DNA of 64,000 bases from Pollenia angustigena (lineage: Eukaryota > Arthropoda > Insecta > Diptera > Polleniidae): assembly GCA_930367215.1 (NCBI GenBank), contig OV884057.1:246600830-246664829 (forward strand), in the 5' to 3' direction. The notes under the pieces are model-generated. The model had not been told where the DNA came from, searched no databases, and worked only from the letters and a program-made list of their open reading frames with translations. The translations under genes and the position numbers were made by a program. Shown here one piece after another: positions 44,702 through 54,670 of the stretch (the stretch's first letter is position 1; each line of letters starts with the position of its first letter).

Positions 44702-45572
44702 CAGTAATGTTACTTACTTTTTTGAACAGTCTTTACGCTGCCCGAAAAATCCCTATTTTCCCTACGCGTTAAAAAAAAAATTGTGTCTACAAAAATCCCT
44801 ACAACTTTTAAAATATATCGGTACAAATACTTGGGTGATCATTTTTTGTAAAAATCATCTAAATGAGTCTTCTCAGATCACTTTTCATGGTTAAAATGTA
44901 ATTTGTCACTTGAAGAATTGAAAAAGTATTTATATATAATTCATTGCCGAAGAAATAAAAAGATTGGCTAAAATAAAATCGCCAACATAATTGCCAATTT
45001 ATGAAAATAAACGAAATTGCGAATGGTTTCTTGTTTTCTTTCCGAGAACCCGATAACTTTTGTTTGATTCAAAATAAAATTTTTTCAAATAATCAAGAGC
45101 CACAATGGAGCTGCTTTAATCGGAGAAAAAATTCAAAAACTATATACGTAATTTGTGATTGAGAATTAGACTAAAAATACTCACCAATAATTTTAAAAAC
45201 TACCATTCAATTGCTCAAAAAGAGTTCAGGAAATTGTATTACAAATTATTCTTTGAGGTGATTCATCATCGGTAGTGTAGCATTTTCTTACAACAAGAGT
45301 ATCATTTATGATCGAAAAATTAACTCATATGCATTTATTTGGCTCTTTACTAATTCGAATTAACTCCAAAACTTTTTTATGTCCAGCGATGATTCAAATT
45401 AAATAGTTTGTAATGTTGCCATATTAACAATTTTATTAGTATCACTATCGCAGTTTTCCAATATTACTAAAAAGTCCCTACGTTTTAATGATTTCAAAAA
45501 ATCTGTCCTTTTTCTCATTTTTTTTTTTTGGAGAAAATCGCTAGGGGTTTTTCCCTACGAATAATAGCACTG
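44702..45572. mobile_element. 871-bp hAT-type element inside mariner remnant
   Basis: CTGTTGGG is duplicated exactly (44694-44701 and 45573-45580). The ends cagtaatgttacttac / gaataatagcactg are short inverted repeats (CAGTnnTrTTA). Subterminal aaaaatcccta / tagggattttt-like motifs occur at both ends (aaaaatccctattttcccta near 44745; taggggtttttccctacg near 45542). Interior non-coding. Confidence 0.82.
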
Positions 45573-45580
45573 CTGTTGGG

Positions 45581-45675
45581 TCTGCTGTAAACTTGTCTTA
45601 CTCCACATGAAACAATTTTGTTCATATATAAACCAAAAATTTGCGTCATCGCTGAACACAATTTAGCGATTAAAC
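45581..45675 (-). pseudogene. Mariner transposase remnant, first-Asp region
   Basis: Minus-strand reading IVFSDDANFWFIYEQNCFMW + SKTSLQQTQQ corresponds to the FSDEAHFWLNGYVNKQNCRIW region. The first catalytic Asp is present (FSDD), but NGYVNK is shortened. It belongs with 44341-44693 and is bounded on both sides by hAT-type insertions. Confidence 0.75.
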
Positions 45676-46278
45676 CAGTGTTCGAAAATAAACAGAACAT
45701 TTTTTAGCGTTCGGCTACCACACCCAGGAACGATATCTATGTGTTTGCGTAGACGAACACAACCATTAATACCGTTCGTTACTATTTTAAGAAAGAGCCG
45801 AACATTATATAGTGATCTGTTCTTCGTTAAAAACAGAACAGTTGTAGTGATAGTGTACACAAACATTATATTTCAATGTTTCTTTTTTTACATTGATAAA
45901 ATATGAACAAACAAAAAATTTTAGCAACGACTGCAGCAGGAACAGCTTGTGTGTGTATTGTGTATATGTTTTGTCTGTGTAAAATTATTTTGCTGGCTTT
46001 TTTTTCATATGTGTAATTTATTTTTGTAAAATTTTTGGTTTTTTTACCCGCCAAAAGTGACGAACTGTAATGAGCCGAACCAAACACAATGAATATTGTG
46101 GTTTAAAAAAACGGAATTAATTGTTCTCATCTTTTTGTTGAGTTGGATACGAACAGTATTATTATTTTTGTGTTTAAAATATGATTAAATGATTTTCTAC
46201 ACAAACACTATGTGTTTTCCACAAATCTACCGAACCGAACACTAAGGAGCGATAGTTAGAGTTTATTTTCGAATACTG
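45676..46278. mobile_element. 603-bp hAT-type MITE
   Basis: cagtgttcgaaaataaac and gtttattttcgaatactg are inverted repeats with one mismatch. The flanks gattaaac (45668-45675) and gaataaac (46279-46286) form an 8-bp target duplication with one change. The interior has repeated cgaac/gttcg motifs (cgttcggctacc, gagccgaac, accgaaccgaaca). Non-coding. Confidence 0.85.
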
Positions 46279-46319
46279 GAATAAACATCGTTTAATTTAG
46301 CAGCGTAAATCGATGAATT

Positions 46320-46450
46320 TCATAGAAATTAAAAAGATTTTGTTATTCGTGCTTAGTTCCCAATTTTTATTCTTGATAAAAACACTGAAATTTACAGTTG
46401 ATGGGATAAGATGGGATAACATCATTTATTGTTGATGTTTTTGTTTAAAC
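46320..46450. repeat. Inverted copy of 40390-40530
   Basis: cgtgcttagttcccaatttt + tattcttgataaaaacact is the reverse complement of 40455-40500 with a few changes. Adjacent ttgatgggataagatgggat has a local duplication. Confidence 0.58.
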
Positions 46451-47825
46451 TTTGATATTGCGTCAAGTAGAACTGTTGCATTTAATTCTTAAACGTTTAA
46501 CAGTTTTATTTGGTTTAATATGTTAAGTTTTTCTAAAATCTTTGGATGAAGTTTCCTGACGATATGGCCTAAGCAACCAGTGAAATGCGCATAGGAATAG
46601 CTTATCTCATCAATTTTGTATTCCCAAAAATTACTTTGATAATTTCATAGAAATTTTAATATTTTGGTAGCGTTGTTCAAGTGTAAATCTATTCATGAAG
46701 ATTTGCCAGAGTATATTGATCAAATTTAAAGAAGTTAGCGAAGTTTAATCGGGTTTAAAAAATACCCTTTAGATAAAGATATTAAACGCGGTGAATCGTA
46801 GCGAAATAAAGTGCCTTATGGACGTATTGCTCGTAGCGCCCACAATGGCTTCAATTTTAGTTTAAGTCATTGTCGCCAGAAGTATTGAAAATTTATTCTT
46901 AATAAAATATTATAATTATTTAGTTGTTAAAATTTATATAATAATATTGTTAATAAAGTAGGCGATTTTCTCATTTTCTGAGAATAAAAACACTAAACAT
47001 TGTGCATTTTGAATTTTCTGAAAAAAGTGAAATTAAATTATTACATTGTATTTAGTTTTCATGTGTGTCACTGAGTTTGTTCCGAAGTGAAAATTTGCAC
47101 ATTTTTCAATCCGTACCCAACAACAGATTTTCGTTCTTTAAAATTAAGGGAAAATTAAGTGTTACATGAAAAACCTCCCACAAATTAAAACCAAATTTCA
47201 AACGCCTCCCAAATAAATTCACATCATCTAAGAATTTCAGTAAAATAGACAATCAAAAATAAACTCATTATAAAGTTAAGAAATAAAAAATATATTGGCT
47301 TTAAATCAAATTTGTCAATTTCATTTCAGTGATTGTCTATTTGTCTCTCGGTGTCCTTTATGTTGCACATTTAAATTGTGATTGAGTCTTGTTTTTTAAG
47401 AAGCCAAACGACTGATCAAAATGTAAAAGGCGTTTATTTTTTGGCAATTTTTTATTTCAGTGAATGATGTGACAGTTTTGTGACAAAAACGAATTTTCTT
47501 ATGTGTGAGATTTTTGCAAGCACACTTTCTCTCATACACTCATACATACATTATGTTCCAGTGGGAAAAATTGCAAGCGCTTCGAGTTTTCAGGCCTTTA
47601 AGAAGGGTTACAAATGCATTTTTAATGAACTTTTACTTACTCCCCTCTGCCTTCTTTGAAGAGGTCTTTTACAGTGTATTTTATAAAATATTTTGTTAAT
47701 TCCAATGTCCATTCTAAGATAAGGCCTAAAATTGTCCTCTTATTTATTATGAAAAAACACTTCTTTCTGTGTAAGGGATAAATAAAGTTTATTATACTTA
47801 AATAAGTAAAAAATTAGTCAAGCTC
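46451..47825. other. AT-rich interval, nothing recognised
   Basis: The segment tattaaacgcggtgaatcgt + agcgaaataaagtgcc near 46790 is less AT-rich but unrecognised. No coding similarity was found. Confidence 0.5.
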
Positions 47826-47865
47826 GAGGCCAGTGTATTTTTGTAAATAAAAATTCCTTTTTTAT

Positions 47866-47907
47866 TTATTTCCAATATTTCGATCTTCTTTGAAGATCAT
47901 CATCAGG
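47866..47907 (-). ncRNA. Hammerhead-ribozyme-like motif in Penelope 3' region
   Basis: On the minus strand CTGATGA is followed by T, a 7-bp stem GATCTTC AAA GAAGATC, and then GAAA. CUGAUGA, stem II and GAAA in that order are the hammerhead core, and hammerheads are known in terminal regions of Penelope-like elements. Departures: one extra base between CUGAUGA and stem II, and stem III with its UH cleavage site (sequence TATTGGAAATA) pairs poorly. Activity is doubtful. Confidence 0.4.
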
Positions 47908-48094
47908 GATTTCTTTTCCTTAAATACAAGAACAATAAAACATGATTTCATCATAATTACAAACAAATAAATAACAACAACATATATATAAAAAAGCGTA
48001 TCCAAACTCACAGTGAATTTTTTTATAAACACAAAAACTTAAAAATATGTTGTTTACACGTCGACATCTAGACTTGCACTAAACTTAAAAATTC

Positions 48095-49470
48095 TTATTG
48101 CAGTTTGCTCTTATTTACTAAGCCTCTGTAGTTATTGGCACACGAACACTCTACGTCGCTCTTGAAGTTTACACTCTTTTTTGTTGCTATAATGTGAAGC
48201 ATTTCCAGAGTATATCGACGTTTGTAATTTGGCTCTGTTTGTAACACACTAACATTGTTAAAGTCAGGCGAGTGTTTGTTTTCGACACAGTGGTTCACAA
48301 GTGCTGTTTTTGGTGTGTCTCTACTGAGTTTAAATTTTTGATCAGATTTATGGCCTGAGATTCTAGATTTTAGTTTGTTTTTTGTGGTTCCAATGTACAC
48401 TTTATCACAACTTTCGTTTAAATTTCCAATACAGGGTATATTATATATAACATTTGATTTTTCCATGTTCTGAATTTTATCTTTTGTTTTACTGTATATT
48501 TCTGAGAGATTGTTGTCCGTTTTGTGTGCTATTCTAAAGTTTTCACCATTAAAAAATTTTGATTTTTCAAACCTCTCTGATACTTCGGGTACATATATTA
48601 GGGATTTGTAATTTTTGGGTATGTCAGTAACTTTCGAACTATTTACATTTTTATTTTGATAGTCACGAATTAGATTATTCGTGAGTTTTTCAGGAAAATT
48701 GTTGTCAAGAAGTATGTTTTTAATTTTTCTTATATTATTTTTGTGGAATTCCAAGTCACTCAGATTCAACACTCTTATTATTAAGTTTTTAGCCGTATTA
48801 ATGATTACTCTTTTTGGATGTTTTGAAAAATAGTTAATAATTCTACCGGAAGAGGTCGGTTTTTGGTACCAATCCATTCTTAAGATGTTTCCATCTCTGA
48901 TTACCACGGTATCCGGATATGGTAATCTAAAATTTTTCTCTTTCTCAGCTGTAAACTTAATATTATGGTGAAAACTATTTAAATTTGTCATTATCTCCTC
49001 AATTGCACTTTCCCTTACTATACTAAAGATGTCATCCACATATTTCGTCAAAATTTTTGGTTTTTCTGGTAACTTTTCAAACACAGCCTCCAGCAATTTC
49101 TCCATTACAATATCTGCAACTATTGGCGACGCTGGTGATCCCATCGGTAGACCCTTTCTTTGAGTAAATATTTTACCATCATATTTAAAATACCTATTGT
49201 CCTTTATGCAAAATTTCACAATACGCAGAAACAATTCCTTTGTCATATTTGTAAATTGTTTTATTTCCTCCCATTTTTCTTCAATAATTTTTAAAGCTAA
49301 ATCAACAGGGACACTGGGGAACAGAGAAACCACGTCAAACGAAATTAATCTTTCATCGTCATGTACAGTCAAATCTTTTATCTTATTCCTAAATTGCACC
49401 GAATCCTTAACGTTATATTTCGAATTTTCCGTAATTCTTTTTAATATCACAGTGATATATTTACAGAGTT
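48095..49470 (-). pseudogene. Penelope-like RT / GIY-YIG endonuclease
   Basis: An uninterrupted frame of about 458 codons with no genuine start: it is open across 49450-49470 (LCKYITVILKRITENSKYN) up to the junction. RT landmarks, numbered from the Met at 49450: SFDVVSLFPSVPVD with catalytic Asp at about residue 39, QRKGLPMGSPASPIVADI at 98-114 and KYVDDIF with the active-site Asp pair at 139-140. DWYQKPTSSGRIINYFSKHP follows, characteristic of Penelope RTs. The C-terminal domain reads SNVIYNIPCIG, then KVYIGTTKNKLKSRISGHKS, the Y...YIGTT..L..R...H core of GIY-YIG. It nicks target DNA and copies RNA in the intact element. All visible catalytic residues are kept; only the N-terminus is lost. 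Confidence 0.92.
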
Positions 49471-49857
49471 CACTTAAGAATGGATTGGTACCAAAAACCG
49501 ACCTCTTCCGGTAGAATTATTAACTATTTTTCAAAACATCCAAAAAGAGTAATCATTAATACGGCTAAAAACTTAATAATAAGAGTGTTGAATCTGAGTG
49601 ACTTGGAATTCCACAAAAATAATATAAGAAAAATTAAAAACATACTTCTTGACAACAATTTTCCTGAAAAACTCACGAATAATCTAATTCGTGACTATCA
49701 AAATAAAAATGTAAATAGTTCGAAAGTTACTGACATACCCAAAAATTACAAATCCCTAATATATGTACCCGAAGTATCAGAGAGGTTTGAAAAATCAAAA
49801 TTTTTTAATGGTGAAAACTTTAGAATAGCACACAAAACGGACAACAATCTCTCATAT
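49471..49857 (+). mobile_element. Inverted partial copy of the Penelope-like element
   Basis: Repeats, in opposite orientation and apparently almost without change, the segment 48501-48885 (from MDWYQKPTSSGRI to AHKTDNNLS). The arms are about 387 bp with a loop of about 585 bp. The copy ends where a gaaataacccc-type block begins; the reading frame then runs on into unrelated sequence to 50031. Confidence 0.9.
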
Positions 49858-50832
49858 GAAAAAACTCCCAATTTTTTTGGTCCGTTTTTCATTTTTTTTG
49901 GGAATTATTTCATTCTTCATTTGGGGTTTTCAAATTATGAAATAATCTCCAATGAAATAACACCCAACAAATTTTTAAAATTCGGGGCTTGTTCCATAGC
50001 GTGTTTAATTTGGGTGTTATTTCATTTTTAATTCGGAGGTTATTTCATTTTTAACACCAAAGTTAAGTATTGAAATCTGGCTTCGCATACTAAAGTTTCT
50101 CTGCGTGACACCATGCGTAACACTATAATGGAAAAGTATGGCTTTGTCTCTCATTTGTGAAAAAAAATATGGCTATATTTCTCATTTCGCAAAATTTTAA
50201 ATATGACCTTACCTCTCAATGATTGGGCGATAAGACCATAACGGCTTTATCTCCCATTCAATTGAGCAATAAAGCCATTATGGCCTTACCTCCCATGGTT
50301 AAAAAGCACCCCCCCCCCCTGTAAAGGCCAAACGTAGAAGGCAAATTGTCTTCCGAACTGCAAAAATAGAGCAGGGCTACAAGGATCTACGGGCGGGTAA
50401 AATAACTACAGCAATATTTTTGAACCGAATATATCCTTATTATTTAGAAGACGCCTGCGGGCCTCCACACGATTCATTTCAATAATTTTGCGACTTTGCT
50501 GTTGGTCCATATTGACTTCATGAAATCCTTGGTGAAACTGACTCTTATATGAATTTTGGGCATAATTTAATTTTTGTTGCTGATGGGGTTAATTTCATTG
50601 GGGGTTATTTCATTTTCATCATTGGGTGTTATTTCATATGAAATAACATCAAAATATTGGGGGTTGTTTCGTTTTCGTTTTGGGGTTTATTTAATTTATT
50701 TTTCGATGTTATTTCATTCACTGCTTTTGGGTGTTATTTCCTATTTTTTGGGGATTATTTCATTGACGGCTATTTCCTGGGCGTTATTTCATTGGGGGGC
50801 TTTTCGTGGAGCCTCCATTCAATTTGAAATAC
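49858..50832. repeat. Composite repeat rich in TTATTTCATTTTTGGGG motifs
   Basis: More than a dozen variants of gggggttatttcatttt in direct and inverted orientation lie at 49858-50055 and 50560-50810. Between them is a right-hand part of the GGGGGGTGCT MITE (about 50140-50322: ctttatctcccattcaattg ... aagcaccccccccc) and a less AT-rich 50325-50540 segment of unknown origin. The block order resembles 55423-56806, so this is probably a rearranged relative. Confidence 0.72.
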
Positions 50833-51527
50833 ACTCTCACTTTTTATTAACCCACTTACACTTTTTAAATTGACCACGAGATTGCTTTCAATTTCATATT
50901 TCTATTTGCTTGGCAATTTTACTTTAAATTTAACAGCTGATTACAAGTTTGTCTTTATAAATTGTTTTCTTGATGACATCTTGAAAGGAAGTGGCTTACA
51001 AATTGAGTGCAGCCTACGTCACAGCTTTCAATTTACGTAAATTTTGACAAACAGTATATGTAAAAGACAATCAAGAAAAACTTGACCATGTGGCCGCAGG
51101 GTTAAAATTCACGTACGAATAACACTTAAAAGTACTAAAAACAATCCTAAATGGAATTACTTTCGAAACCAATCACGGAATATCTTAAAATAAGAACAAG
51201 ATTCTTAAGCCAAGTAAAAAAAGATTAACCTCTTCGTTGGTAGTGACATTTTGAGAGTAAAATTACAAAGTGAGCATTTTTATCTCATTTAACTTATCAA
51301 AGTTTGTTGTAGGCACTACAACGACACCACACAAAGTTTAAAAAATGGTTTGCTTGTTGTGTGTAGAAACTACAAAAACAACAGAACAAGACGAAAACAC
51401 ATTATTTTCATGTTTAAAAAGTAAAATTGAGAACTCTTGCTTCCCATTTAGTTTATATTTTCAGTTTTAAACGTACATAAAGTTTTAGCGGTAAAAACCA
51501 TATCGAGAATGATGCTGGTGTGTTATA
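50833..51527. other. Interval with nothing recognised
   Basis: No repeat family or coding similarity seen. Several tgtgtagaaactacaa / ttgtaggcactacaa-like motifs near 51308-51380 hint at small palindromes. Confidence 0.5.
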
Positions 51528-52387
51528 ATGTGTGATTTTTTAAGAGCTATAGGAAAATTAAAAAAAAACACATAAAATTCAGAAAAATACATGAAATCTT
51601 TATTTGAGTCGATAGAACAGTCCATATAATTTAATGTTTGAAGATTATTTCATGCAAATGTTGACCGTGACTGCGCCTCAAATGGTCCATCCGCTTAGTC
51701 CAATTTTGGCATACTCTTTCCAACATTTCGTTCGGTATCTCATGAATAAATGCTTCAGTTTTGTCTTCCAATGCGTCAATTGAAGCGGGCATGCGTGTAT
51801 AGACATGAGCTTTAACATGGCCTCACAAAAAATAGTCTAAAGGCGTTAAATCGCACGATCTAGGCGGACAATTGACCGGTCCCGAACGTGAAATAAAATG
51901 TTTACCGAACTCGCCTCTCAATAAGTCCATTGTTATGCGTGCTGTGTGGCATGTGGCACCGTCTTGTTGAAACCACATGTCATGCAAGTCAAGCTCTTGC
52001 ATTTTGGGCAAAAAAAAGTTGGATATCATCTCACGGTAGCGCTCACCATTCACAGTTACGTTACGATTCGCATCATCTTTGAAGAAGTATTGTCCAATGA
52101 TGCCACCAGCCCATAAACCGCACCAAACTGTGACTTTTTCTGGATGCATTGGTAGCTCTTGCTATGCTTCTGGCTAATCTTCACTCCTAAATCGACAATT
52201 CTGCTTATTAACGTACCCATTGAGCCAAAAATGAGCTTCGTCTTAAATATTTTGCAAGCGTTGTTCGTTTGTAAGACTTTTAAATTATAGAACAAACTGA
52301 ATATGTTTGACAGTGAAACAAAACACGAAACGTGCGTCAGCTGTTCAAACCAGTGTTGCCAAAAAGATAATAGCTAACAAATCACCC
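51528..52387 (-). mobile_element. DD41D (rosa-like) mariner, internally deleted
   Basis: The 5' end (right side) ctaacaaatcacccg matches the 5' end of the copy at 20908. The 3' end tgtgattttttaagagct at 51530 is its inverted counterpart. At about 860 bp it lacks most of the transposase N-terminus. Unlike the 20908 copy it keeps both ends, so it could be a trans-mobilisable short form. Confidence 0.87.
51631..52300 (-). pseudogene. DD41D mariner transposase, deleted
   Basis: After a short N-terminal scrap (LQTNNACK, corresponding to LTNEQRLQ in another frame) the sequence jumps to DEAHFWLNGYVNKQNC with the FS of FSD lost in the deletion scar. It continues MHPEKVTVWCGLWAGGIIGQ, MWFQQDGATCHTARITMDLL and CDLTPLDYFL, a stop, GHVKAHV, and finally LHEIIFKH with a stop at 51631-51633. 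Second-to-third Asp spacing is 41. The deletion endpoints differ from those in the copy at 21018. Confidence 0.88.
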
Positions 52388-52429
52388 GATAATTAAAATC
52401 CGGTAAGGTGTAAAACGAGTAAGTAAATC

Positions 52430-52720
52430 AATCATAATAAAGGTATCCCTCTAATTTCACTATTGGTTTATTTTAAGTATGAATTCGGGATTGAATCAAC
52501 ATTATAATACTTGAATCAAGCGCATTTTGAGATTGATTCAATCTTAGTTTTACTTAAATCTATCTCGCTTTCGGATTATTTTAAGTACGAATTCGTGATT
52601 CAATATGGATCCGTACTTGAATCAATCTTTTTGTATTTGATTCAAGAAAATTCGTACTCGCCGTACTATTAATTGATTGATTGATTTGAGTACGGTTGGA
52701 TTGATTTTTATTTCAAGTGA
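52430..52720. repeat. Cluster of TTGAATC / GATTCAA motifs
   Basis: About ten direct and inverted copies of ttgaatcaa-like motifs and several taagtacgaattcg blocks (52468, 52582, 52655) in under 300 bp, able to fold in several ways. Resembles the ends of a foldback element; no boundaries found. Confidence 0.6.
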
Positions 52721-52898
52721 ATGTGTAGGAATTACTTATCAAGTTTTTTAGAAAATGCTCAACTCAACAGATATAAATTTTCTCAATTCGCATTATTAAA
52801 GCAACAACAATAATGCTGAGGGAAAGCTTAATTCTAAGGGAAAAAAATATTCAGGAAATTATTGCCATTTCTTTTTATTATGATAATATTGGCATGGG

Positions 52899-54330
52899 TC
52901 AATTATGTATGGAACAAAATATCGGCCCAATGGCTGCCGCGATCTCGGCAGCACACCTCCATCCGATGGTCCAAATTTTCGATGACGCTGAGCCATAATT
53001 GAGGTTTATGCCGTTAATGTGGCGAATTAGCTCATCCTTTAGCTCTTAAATTGTTGCTGGCTTATCAACGTACACCTTTTCCTTCAAATAATCCCAAAAA
53101 AGAAGTCCAACCGTGTCAAATCACATGGTCCACGTGAGATAACACGGCCATTGAATTTGTCGCGCAAAAGAGTCATTGTTTCGTTAGCTGTGTGGCAAGT
53201 GGCACCGTCCTGTTGAAACTACATATCTTCCACATCCATATCTTCCAATTCGGGCCATCAAAATTTCGTTATCATCTCACGGTAGCGAACACCATTTACA
53301 GTAACTGCCTGACCGGCCTCATTTTGGAAAAAAACGGCCGATGATTCCGCCAGCCCATAAATCGCATCAAACAGTCACTCTTTGTGGGTGCATTGGTTTT
53401 TTCGACAATCACTCTTGGATTACACTACGTGACAATTTTTTGACCAAATGAATTTGAAACCTAAATTTTCAATGAAGCTTGAACTTTTGTCCCCTGTAAC
53501 TCTGTCATTTATTGACCAATCTTCACAAGCGATCCATGGTTATTTTAGAAATTTTATAACCTTTCACTTAAAAGAAAGAATTACATAATCCGTTTAAAAT
53601 TTTTGAAGATATTTGCATTTCAGTCACATCATCTTTTTTTAAAATACAAATAACGGTTATTTTGGAATATCTCAAAAACTGTTCTACTTTTTATTTTACA
53701 TACAGATCAGCTGTCAGATTCATTTGGTTACGACTTTGGTGAAATTTTGTCAAGTAGTGTTATCATTGGCCCAAATGCGACAATTCTACTTATTGACGAA
53801 TCCGCTGAGGTGAAAATGTGCCTCATCACTGAAGAAGATTTTCTTCAAAAATTGATCATCCACTGTTGCAATTTCTTGCCACCATTCTGACCATTGACGA
53901 CGTTTGGAATGGTCAAGAGGCTTTAGTTTTTGAGTCAATTGCACCTTATAAGCGTGTAAATGCAAGTCTTTATGCATAATGCTCATCAACGACGATCGTG
54001 AGAGGTGCAATTGTTGGGCACGAGGACGAGTTGAAGTGGACGGCTCTTCAGCCACACTATCGCAAACAGCTGCAATATTTTCTGCAGTACGACCTGTACG
54101 AGCATGCACTGGTATTTTCATATCTCCTACAGACCCGGTTTGCTCAAATTTTTGCACGATTTTTCCGATTGTACGCACATTTGGACGATTAAATTGACCG
54201 AAAAAATCACGAAGTGCACGATATGCATTTTGATTTGAACGCCCATTTTCATAATAAGCATAATAATTCTATATCTTTCCATTGTTCAAGTTGAGTTAGT
54301 CTGAAATTGAGACATGTCAAATGAAATGCT
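52899..54330 (-). pseudogene. DD41D-type mariner transposase, frameshifted
   Basis: After a decayed start the frame reads TIGKIVQKFEQTGSVGDMKI, then HARTGRTAENIAAVCDSVAE, then RAQQLHLSRSSLMSIMHKDL (second helix-turn-helix). KIFFSDEAHFHLSGFVNK has the first catalytic Asp. RIWAND leads into the MITE; on its far side NPRVIVEKTNAP continues exactly. The rest is frameshifted (an extra tract near 53325, further changes toward 53100) but recognisable down to VIENLDHRMEVCCRDRGSHW and ADILFHT, then a stop. This copy retains the DNA-binding domain that the other DD41D copies have lost. Confidence 0.87.
53423..53759. mobile_element. 337-bp CACTACGTGACAA MITE, TTA target duplication
   Basis: cactacgtgacaattttttg at the left, with the reverse complement of cactacttgacaaaattt at the right. 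TTA at 53420-53422 and 53760-53762. Same family as 10506-10786. The surrounding mariner frame shows the pre-insertion sequence directly. Confidence 0.9.
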
Positions 54331-54444
54331 GAAAAAAACTTGGTGTAGTTCATATTCAACATCGGCCCTTAAAGTTTAACCACCCGATATAGTAAAAGGG
54401 TTCGCTTACTTCTCCTCAGTGTTACCGTGTAAATTTTAAATAAA

Positions 54445-54670
54445 GTTGGAACGCAGTTGGAACACAAGTAGTAAAAAGGCCTTTTAGAAGGTCACTTTAC
54501 TGCTTATATATTTTTGCCGCTGGGATCTATCAACAACGTATTTAGAAATAAACTTGAAAGTTGGAACACAGTTGGAAGACCAAGTAGTAAAAAGGCCTTT
54601 TAGAAGGCCACTTTACTGCTTATATATTTTTGCCGCTGGGATCTATCAACAACATATTTAGAAATAAAAT
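54445..54670. repeat. 115-bp tandem duplication
   Basis: gttggaac[g/a]cagttgga + aca/aga...agtagtaaaaaggcctttta + gaagg through caacaa + atttagaaata is present twice (starting 54445 and 54560) with a few differences. Confidence 0.85.

Larger units (their letters stand above)
47826..49470 (-). mobile_element. Penelope-like element, 5' truncated
   Basis: Minus-strand retroelement with a telomerase-related RT and a C-terminal GIY-YIG endonuclease, followed by about 270 bp of 3' region. Similarity to the family begins abruptly at 49470, the inner junction of a head-to-head duplicate (49471-49857). The 3' region contains a hammerhead-like motif. Confidence 0.9.
52899..54392 (-). mobile_element. 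DD41D-type mariner (third type), MITE-interrupted
   Basis: 5' end near 54392 (atcgggtgg on the minus strand). Coding runs from about 54330 down to the stop near 52899. It is interrupted by the CACTACGTGACAA MITE at 53423-53759. The 3' inverted repeat was not identified. Confidence 0.85.

Noticed and set aside
49480..50031. 183-residue protein starting MDWYQKPTSS
   Set aside because: Its first 125 residues are the inverted Penelope fragment and the rest is read through a gaaataacccc repeat block; the fusion is accidental.
53979..54197. Plus-strand frames of 64-72 residues
   Set aside because: Antisense shadows of the mariner DNA-binding domain on the minus strand.
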